The position numbers and the translations under genes are program-made. The notes under the pieces are model-generated. The model worked only from the letters and a program-made list of their open reading frames with translations, searched no databases and was not told the origin of the DNA. 18,891 nt of DNA, taken from positions 1-18,891 of the forward strand of contig DEHC01000052.1 of NCBI GenBank assembly GCA_002351705.1. The letters run 5' to 3'. How positions within the stretch are numbered: the stretch's first letter is position 1; every line of letters begins with the position of its first letter. The DNA comes from Gammaproteobacteria bacterium UBA2810 (lineage in GTDB: Bacteria > Pseudomonadota > Gammaproteobacteria > Enterobacterales > Succinivibrionaceae). Positions 13,841 through 18,891 of this stretch are shown here, piece after piece.

Positions 13841-15928
13841 GTGACTCGTACAGTTATGCTCGTACCGGCAGCAGCCGGCGAGGGAATCAACGCAGTATGT
13901 CTTGGCCTTATCAAGGCACTCCAGGACAAGGGCGCAAAGGTCGGATTCTTCAATCCTGTGGAAAGCGCATCCGGCACCAACGCCGCTGCCGTAGTGAAGG
14001 AGACTTACGGCATCGCCTCGCCTGAACCTGTAAACAGAGTCCACGCCTCAAGGCTCATCGCCGAGGGCGACGAGACCGTGCTCCTAGAGGAGATCCTCGG
14101 TGAGTTCGAGGAGTACAAGGCAGCCGGCAGCTACGACGTGATTGTCGCAAAGGGAACCTCAGGCTGCTGCGGCTCGCCCTGGGCTGACGAGCTCAACTAC
14201 GGCATCGCGAACGCCATTGACGCCGAGGTTGTCCTCGTAAGCGGCACCAAGGGCGGCAAGGACAACTTCTATGACCGCCTCGACACCCTGAAGAAGAAGT
14301 TCAGCAGCCGCCTCCAGGGCCTCATCGTCAACAAGGCAGGACAGGCCGGATGCTGCTGCCAGGGAGCATGCAGCGCCAAGGCTCCGTTCGGCGCAAAGGA
14401 GGCTGACATCTCCGAGGCAGGCGCAAAGCTCCTCGGCTTCATTCCGTTTGAGCACAGCCTCTTCGCTCCGCGCGCAAAGGACATCGCCGCTTACCTCGGC
14501 GCCGAGACCCTCAATGAGGGCGAGGCAGCAGTGCGCCGTCCCTGCCATCCGGCAGTCGCCTCCGGCTCCCTCGAGGACCTCGAGAAGGATCTTACCGACG
14601 GCGCCATGGTCTTCTGCGAGAGCACCAGGACCGATGTCAAGGGCGCGGTATTCCAGGCTGCCCGTGACGGCAAGAAGCTCGCCGGCGTGGTATTCACCGG
14701 CGCTAAGGATCCTAAGGCAGTCGAGTTCTGCGACTGCGTGAAGGAGAACGGCCTTCCGGTATTCGCGACTTCCCTACCCCTCTTTGCGGCAGCAGGCAAG
14801 ATGTCCTCCTTCAAGTCCCCGATCGCAGCTGACGACAAAGAGAAGGCTGAGGCAGTCTCCGCAAAGATCGCCGCAGCGCTCGATGCTGACTTCGTCGCAT
14901 CCATCACCAGGGAGGATCCTGCCCACGTACGCCGCATGTCTCCCGCGGCATTCCGCTACATGCTCACCCAGAAGGCCAAGGCTGCCAGCAAGCGCATTGT
15001 CCTCCCTGAGGGAACCGAGCCCCGCACCATCCGCGCCGCAGCCATCTGCGCGCAGAGGGGAATCGCGAAGCCCGTCCTTCTCGGCAACGTCGAGGAGATC
15101 AAGAAGGTTGCAGAGGAGCAGGGAGTATCCTTCGACGGACTCAGCATCGAGCTCGTTGATCCGGAGAACAGCCGCGAGAACTATGTCGAGAGGCTTGTCG
15201 AGCTCAGGAAGAAGAAGGGCCTTACCCCGGAGCAGGCACGCGAGCAGCTCAAGGACAACGTAATGCTCGGCACCATGATGATTGAGCGCGGCGAGGTTGA
15301 CGGCCTGGTATCAGGCGCAGTCCACACCACCGCCAACACCATCCGCCCTGCGTTCCAGATCATCAAGACTGCACCGGGCTCCAAGATCGTCTCCTCGGTA
15401 TTCTTCATGCTGATGCCCGAGCAGGTTCTCGTTTACGGCGACTGCGCCGTCAACCCTGCTCCGACCGCTGAGGAGCTCGCCGAGATCGCCATCCAGTCTG
15501 CCGACACCGCGAAGGCATTCGGCATCGATCCGAAGGTTGCGATGATCTCCTACTCCACCCTCGGCTCCGGCAAGGGCGAGGCGGTTGATCTTGTGGTCAA
15601 TGCGACCAAGCTCGCCCAGGAGAAGAGGCCCGATCTCGCCATCGACGGACCTCTGCAGTACGACGCTGCCTACATGCCTGACGTAGCGAAGAACAAGGCT
15701 CCGAACTCCCCTGTTGCAGGAAAGGCCAACGTCTTCATTTTCCCGGAGCTCACCACCGGAAACTGCACCTACAAGGCAGTGCAGCGCTCCGCCGGCCTCG
15801 TCTCCATCGGACCCATGCTCCAGGGACTCCGCCGCCCGGTCAACGACCTCTCGAGAGGCGCGCTGGTTGACGATATCGTCTACACCATCGCCCTTACCGC
15901 AATCCAGGCTGACCAGATCAAGGACTGA
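13841..15928 (+). CDS. pta: Phosphate acetyltransferase, long three-domain type
   Basis: Converts acetyl-CoA and phosphate to acetyl phosphate, the first step of acetate formation and of ATP gain by fermentation. GTG 13841 is the start: AAGAGG is 8 nt upstream and VTRTVMLVPAAAGEGINAV aligns with E. coli SRIIMLIPTGTSVGLTSV; codons further upstream fall in the promoter. Length 695 residues (E. coli 714). A BioD-like N-terminal domain and a DRTGG-type middle domain precede the catalytic domain from about residue 365 (RIVLPEGTEPRTIRAAAICA, LVSGAVHTTANTIRPAFQII, YGDCAVNPAPTAEELAEIAI, LSRGALVDDIVYTIALTAIQ). Oddities: cysteine clusters SGCCGSPW (C109, C110) and AGCCCQGACSAK (C171-173, C177) where E. 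coli has none. Pta usually pairs with ackA, which is absent on either side. A strong terminator follows. Confidence 0.96.
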   Translation: MTRTVMLVPAAAGEGINAVCLGLIKALQDKGAKVGFFNPVESASGTNAAAVVKETYGIASPEPVNRVHASRLIAEGDETVLLEEILGEFEEYKAAGSYDVIVAKGTSGCCGSPWADELNYGIANAIDAEVVLVSGTKGGKDNFYDRLDTLKKKFSSRLQGLIVNKAGQAGCCCQGACSAKAPFGAKEADISEAGAKLLGFIPFEHSLFAPRAKDIAAYLGAETLNEGEAAVRRPCHPAVASGSLEDLEKDLTDGAMVFCESTRTDVKGAVFQAARDGKKLAGVVFTGAKDPKAVEFCDCVKENGLPVFATSLPLFAAAGKMSSFKSPIAADDKEKAEAVSAKIAAALDADFVASITREDPAHVRRMSPAAFRYMLTQKAKAASKRIVLPEGTEPRTIRAAAICAQRGIAKPVLLGNVEEIKKVAEEQGVSFDGLSIELVDPENSRENYVERLVELRKKKGLTPEQAREQLKDNVMLGTMMIERGEVDGLVSGAVHTTANTIRPAFQIIKTAPGSKIVSSVFFMLMPEQVLVYGDCAVNPAPTAEELAEIAIQSADTAKAFGIDPKVAMISYSTLGSGKGEAVDLVVNATKLAQEKRPDLAIDGPLQYDAAYMPDVAKNKAPNSPVAGKANVFIFPELTTGNCTYKAVQRSAGLVSIGPMLQGLRRPVNDLSRGALVDDIVYTIALTAIQADQIKD

Positions 15929-15953
15929 CAGTCTGAAAGAAGCTGAATACAGG

Positions 15954-15977
15954 GGCCCGGCAATGCCGGGCCTTTTT
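15954..15977 (+). terminator. Intrinsic terminator of pta
   Basis: GGCCCGGC (15954-15961), loop AAT, GCCGGGCC (15965-15972), then TTTTT. It lies 25 nt past the pta stop. Confidence 0.9.
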
Positions 15978-16060
15978 CGTTCCGCGCCCTGCCCTCCTCC
16001 CATGCAGGTGCGTATGTCTCCGTGAATTCTGCTAAAATCCCGTCCGCTGCACGTCTCGCA

Positions 16061-17257
16061 ATGATGGGGTACCTGATGAAGCTCATTCGCAGAAAGTTCT
16101 TCTCTCATGATCTGTATTTCCTACAGGAAGTATCGCACCGCTACATGTCGGTCTCCTTCCTCCAGGTCCTGATCATTTCCGCGTACTGGTACTACTGCCT
16201 CACGACCTTTGCCCGCCAGAACGGCGGCGCCGACCTCGGCGTGCACGAGCTCATCTACCGCCTTGCCCTGATGGCAGCCCCGGTTCCCGTCATCCTCTAC
16301 TTCACCTATTTCGCGGTGAACCTCGCCTACCGCTTCATCCGCTTCCAGACCACGCTCTATGACAAGAGTGAGGAGGATGACTTCATGGCAGCATCGGAGG
16401 TGTTCGGCACGCTCAGCGGGCGCGAGGGAGGGATCTACGCCATCCTCGGCGTGCGCCCGACGGCGGAGAGCGGCCAGAGCGCCTTCATAGTAAGGAAAAT
16501 CCAGAAAAAGTACCTGTTCCCGGCAGTGGTGAGGACCAATCTCCGGAATGTACCCTCGTTCGGCGATCCTGACAGGACCATGTACTTCATCCTGCCCGAC
16601 CAGCTCCTCGTTGCGGATGACGACTACAGGTTCGTCGCGGGAATCCCCTGGAGCGACATCAGGATTGTCTGCGAGGAGAAGATCATGAGGGAGCCCCTCT
16701 CCGGCGAGAACACCGAAAGCCCGGTGCCGGTGAGCGCCATCAGGTTCGAGTGCGGCAGGTGGAGCACCGGCCTTCTCATAAGGGGCTCGGACGAGAGCTT
16801 CATGGAGCTCGGCCGGCTGCTTCTCAAAAACAGGGACGCCCACTCGGAGGACTACGATACCCCGAAGTGGCTGAGCGAGGAGAGGAAGGCCGGATCAGGC
16901 ACGGAAACGAGGAAGCCTGCGCCAGGACCTGAGGCAGCTCCTGAAGCCGCGGCAGCCTCCTATGAGGCTGACATCAGCGCGCAGTCCGGCATACTCCCCC
17001 GCGACGAGCAGGACCTGCCGGTCCATGATGACGGCAGCGAGTCTGGCATCGTCCCCGGCAATGAAAGCCGCGATCCGGATCTCCGCGGCCCCATCCCCGG
17101 AGGCGCCGGCGCCGCAGTGTCCCCGGACGAGAGGCCGCTCGGCATGAAGCCCGAGGAAAAAAAGGCTCCCCTGCGCCGCGATGACTTCTCAGAGAGAAAG
17201 GAGCCGTCCTTCGGGAACCTCGACATCTCGGGAGATTCCGAGAGCCTCAGGTTCTGA
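16061..17257 (+). CDS. Two-TM membrane protein with possible YcxB/PH-like cytoplasmic domain and disordered tail; function unknown
   Basis: No family is recognised with confidence. From ATG 16061 the product is 398 residues; a GTG at 16022 lies over a promoter-like TGCTAAAAT (16030-16038), so a start at 16061, 16064 or 16076 is preferred, though none has a strong Shine-Dalgarno. After a basic N-terminus (KLIRRKFF) come TM1 (SFLQVLIISAYWYYCLTTF) and TM2 (ALMAAPVPVILYFTYFAVNL). A cytoplasmic domain to about residue 270 contains MYFILPDQLLVADDDYRFVA and GIPWSDIRIVCEE, a pattern like the beta-barrel of YcxB/PH-type membrane proteins (a guess from the W-x-x-I spacing). The last ~115 residues are low complexity, rich in P, E, G and S, ending GNLDISGDSESLRF. 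The insertion element begins at or just after its stop codon, so the natural 3' end may be altered. Confidence 0.65.
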   Translation: MMGYLMKLIRRKFFSHDLYFLQEVSHRYMSVSFLQVLIISAYWYYCLTTFARQNGGADLGVHELIYRLALMAAPVPVILYFTYFAVNLAYRFIRFQTTLYDKSEEDDFMAASEVFGTLSGREGGIYAILGVRPTAESGQSAFIVRKIQKKYLFPAVVRTNLRNVPSFGDPDRTMYFILPDQLLVADDDYRFVAGIPWSDIRIVCEEKIMREPLSGENTESPVPVSAIRFECGRWSTGLLIRGSDESFMELGRLLLKNRDAHSEDYDTPKWLSEERKAGSGTETRKPAPGPEAAPEAAAASYEADISAQSGILPRDEQDLPVHDDGSESGIVPGNESRDPDLRGPIPGGAGAAVSPDERPLGMKPEEKKAPLRRDDFSERKEPSFGNLDISGDSESLRF

Positions 17258-17281
17258 AATCATGAACCATTCCACTGGACA

Positions 17282-17300
17282 GCGGCGCGGTCCGCGCCGC
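17282..17300. terminator. Perfect GC hairpin between convergent genes
   Basis: GCGGCGCG (17282-17289) and CGCGCCGC (17293-17300) with a 3-nt loop, 4 bases beyond the transposase stop. No T-tract on either strand. It may block read-through in both directions. Confidence 0.45.
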
Positions 17301-17303
17301 CTC

Positions 17304-18752
17304 CTAAAGCTCAAGGCCGAGAGCTTCAGCGAGCTTTAAGGCCGGTTCAGGCATAACAGCCGTATTCCAGTCACCTTTCCCTGCTGTTCTCACTTTCCTG
17401 CACTTTGAAAGAAGCCGGAATGCCTCTTTTTCGGTGAGATTTTTCTCAGGGAGCTTCTCTATAAGCAGGTTCCTTACCCTTGCCGATATGACAGAGCGGA
17501 GGAAATTCACCAGTTCTGCGCCCATGGCCCTGCTGTAGCTCTCATCATTCCATGCGGCCGTGACGGGGAAGCTGCCGCGTTCGTTGATGAGATCCTCCCG
17601 CTCCTCCCTCCCGATAAACAGTTCATAAAGGCCGCGAAGATTAAGGTCGGCCTTGGACTTGAAACAGAACGTATAGGAAAGCGGCTTTCTGTCACCTGAG
17701 CCGGGACCGCCGAACCTGCTCCTGTCCTTGGAGAGTTGAAAGCTGGCTGCGTAGTCAGCTGGTGACATACCGGCAATATTGAAGGAGTAGAGAAAGCCGC
17801 TGCTTTTCGTCTTCTCCTTTTTGCCGAGCACCGGCGCTCCATGATGCCGCGCAATCTGACTGTCAAAGTGCAGCATCTTATAGCGCTCTGCGGCCTGTGA
17901 GCCTGGATCCAAAGGGAGAATGTACGTGATATCGCCATACACCGGGGTGTCACGGTAGAGGACGTCAGTCCAGAACCCCTTGTCGAGGAACATGATCCCA
18001 TTGCTGATAAACAGCTCTCCCATGAAACTGGCTGCAAGGCTGTCATCGAGCAGGCTTCCCGGATAAGGCTGAAGCGCTGCCGGCTCATCCTCCTCCATGC
18101 TCCAGGCGTACATCACGCCGAGGCGCAGCGGCGCCGGGCATAAGCCTGACATGAGGACATCCTCCGGGAGGTCATCCGGCTCATGGTCAGAGCGCCTCAG
18201 CATGCCGTCAATAATGAGCCCGCCCTTTCCGTAAGCATCCGCTCTCCACTTCATGAATTCAATGATCCGTGATTCATCCTGCCCCGTTCTCTCAAGGAAT
18301 GCTGTTACGGCACCGGCGGAGAGATCGAGCCCCTGGTAAAGCTCGGAGACGAAAGAGGTCTCATAAGCAAGTGAGAGGCCGGGAAGCACAGCCTCGTCCG
18401 ATGAGGCAAGGAGGAGCGCCATGGCATAGAGCATCCTCGCGTCCTCAGAGGGCCAGAACCTCATCAGCTCCTGCATGAGGCCGCTCCCCGCATGGTGGCA
18501 TAACGCCATGCAGCCATAGTCCTTCACCAGGACTTTCTTCCTGCGGGACTTTGATTTCGCTCCGCCCTGTGGGGTCTCATCCGAGATGTCAAAGCCCGTG
18601 AGCCCGCTTCCGGCGACCGGCCGGCCGGTGCCTTTCAGGGAAATGAGGTCATGCGCAGGGATGATGCGGCGCCCCTGGTCACCGCCATCGTCCGCGTGGC
18701 TCACAGTTTTCTTCCTCGTCCCTGCATCATTCGTATTTTTTCTTTCAGGCAT
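17304..18752 (-). CDS. DDE transposase, IS4 superfamily (IS1634-like)
   Basis: Catalyses cut-and-paste movement of the surrounding element. The N-terminal ~80 residues are polar and basic. Then KDYGCMALCHHAGSGLMQEL and RMLYAMALLLAS match the helical region typical of IS1634-type transposases. The RNase-H-like core shows the first Asp in GGLIIDGMLRRS, the second in MFLDKGFWTDVLY followed by GDITYILPLDPGS, and the C-terminal glutamate region in LYELFIGREEREDLINERGS with RAMGAELVNFLRSVI after it. ATG 18752 gives 482 residues; a TTG at 18776 would add eight. Neither has a clear ribosome site, common in transposases. The frame is complete, so the element could be active. Family level is well supported; the exact IS group is not. 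Confidence 0.75.
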   Translation of the reverse strand: MPERKNTNDAGTRKKTVSHADDGGDQGRRIIPAHDLISLKGTGRPVAGSGLTGFDISDETPQGGAKSKSRRKKVLVKDYGCMALCHHAGSGLMQELMRFWPSEDARMLYAMALLLASSDEAVLPGLSLAYETSFVSELYQGLDLSAGAVTAFLERTGQDESRIIEFMKWRADAYGKGGLIIDGMLRRSDHEPDDLPEDVLMSGLCPAPLRLGVMYAWSMEEDEPAALQPYPGSLLDDSLAASFMGELFISNGIMFLDKGFWTDVLYRDTPVYGDITYILPLDPGSQAAERYKMLHFDSQIARHHGAPVLGKKEKTKSSGFLYSFNIAGMSPADYAASFQLSKDRSRFGGPGSGDRKPLSYTFCFKSKADLNLRGLYELFIGREEREDLINERGSFPVTAAWNDESYSRAMGAELVNFLRSVISARVRNLLIEKLPEKNLTEKEAFRLLSKCRKVRTAGKGDWNTAVMPEPALKLAEALGLEL

Positions 18753-18851
18753 GGTAAGCAGCACATCAGGCGGCAATTGGAAAGCGGCAGCCCGGAACGC
18801 CTGATTCGGCAGCTCTGCCAGCAGGCTTACAGGCTCCGGACACCTGTCCTG

Positions 18852-18881
18852 ATCATATCAGAGTGCAAAAAGAAGGGTCAA
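18852..18881 (-). promoter_or_regulatory. Transposase promoter
   Basis: On the minus strand TTGACC (18881-18876), an 18-nt spacer and TATGAT (18857-18852). The -35 lies inside the candidate terminal inverted repeat. Confidence 0.6.
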
Positions 18882-18891
18882 TCATTTTTTC

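Larger units (their letters stand above)
17257..18887. mobile_element. Insertion sequence, IS4/IS1634-like, about 1.63 kb
   Basis: The transposase gene is flanked by a candidate imperfect inverted repeat: AAATCATGAACCATTC (17257-17272) and, on the minus strand, AAATGATTGACCCTTC (18887-18872), 12 of 16 positions identical. The size suits one-gene IS4-superfamily elements. The right-hand repeat contains the transposase -35 box, as is usual for such elements. The outer flank ends four bases later, so a target duplication cannot be checked. Confidence 0.55.

Noticed and set aside
15311..16108. 265-codon frame antisense to pta
   Set aside because: A shadow of the highly conserved pta coding sequence; it has no ribosome site or family match.

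Overview
The window is about 60% GC. Its housekeeping genes (yejM/lapC, cnoX/ybbN, bepA/yfgC, hda, a long three-domain pta) are a gammaproteobacterial set. High GC, paired MalE-type maltose-binding proteins and a pta without an adjacent ackA would suit a fermentative, starch-using relative such as a high-GC Succinivibrionaceae. That placement is an inference; there is no rRNA or other decisive marker.

Layout. (1) 1-2783, minus: two tandem malE paralogues. The first runs off the left edge; the second carries a roughly 5-nt indel that breaks the frame. Each has its own leader and a similar extended -10 promoter. (2) 3255-7502, plus: a probable envelope/protein-quality operon of yejM (LPS-level control), a cysteine-free cnoX-like thioredoxin-TPR protein, and bepA (periplasmic metalloprotease/chaperone for outer-membrane assembly). 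(3) 7529-8224, minus: hda, convergent with bepA, with a degenerate clamp-binding motif. (4) 8483-13529, minus: the unusual part of the window. A roughly 1,400-residue membrane protein is built from five tandem copies of one module (TM, ~150-residue beta-rich periplasmic domain, TM, conserved juxtamembrane motif), joined by long charged cytoplasmic linkers. Upstream lies a 208-residue protein that is a single divergent copy of the same module, and between them an orphan module end and a terminator-like hairpin. (5) 13841-15928, plus: pta, with its own promoter, a strong terminator and an unusual cysteine-rich N-terminal region. (6) 16061-17257, plus: a two-TM protein of unknown function with a possible PH/YcxB-like cytoplasmic domain and a disordered tail. 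(7) about 17257-18887: an IS4/IS1634-type insertion sequence (DDE transposase on minus) whose putative right end touches the stop codon of the preceding gene.

How it fits together. The malE, pta and envelope genes are ordinary metabolism and envelope maintenance. I recognise no named family for the tandem-module protein and its single-module sibling. Their topology (many identical periplasmic beta domains displayed from one polypeptide, disordered acidic cytoplasmic loops) suggests a multivalent periplasmic binding or scaffolding device, perhaps for glycans. This is the best candidate here for an undescribed system. The function is inference; the repeat architecture can be read directly.
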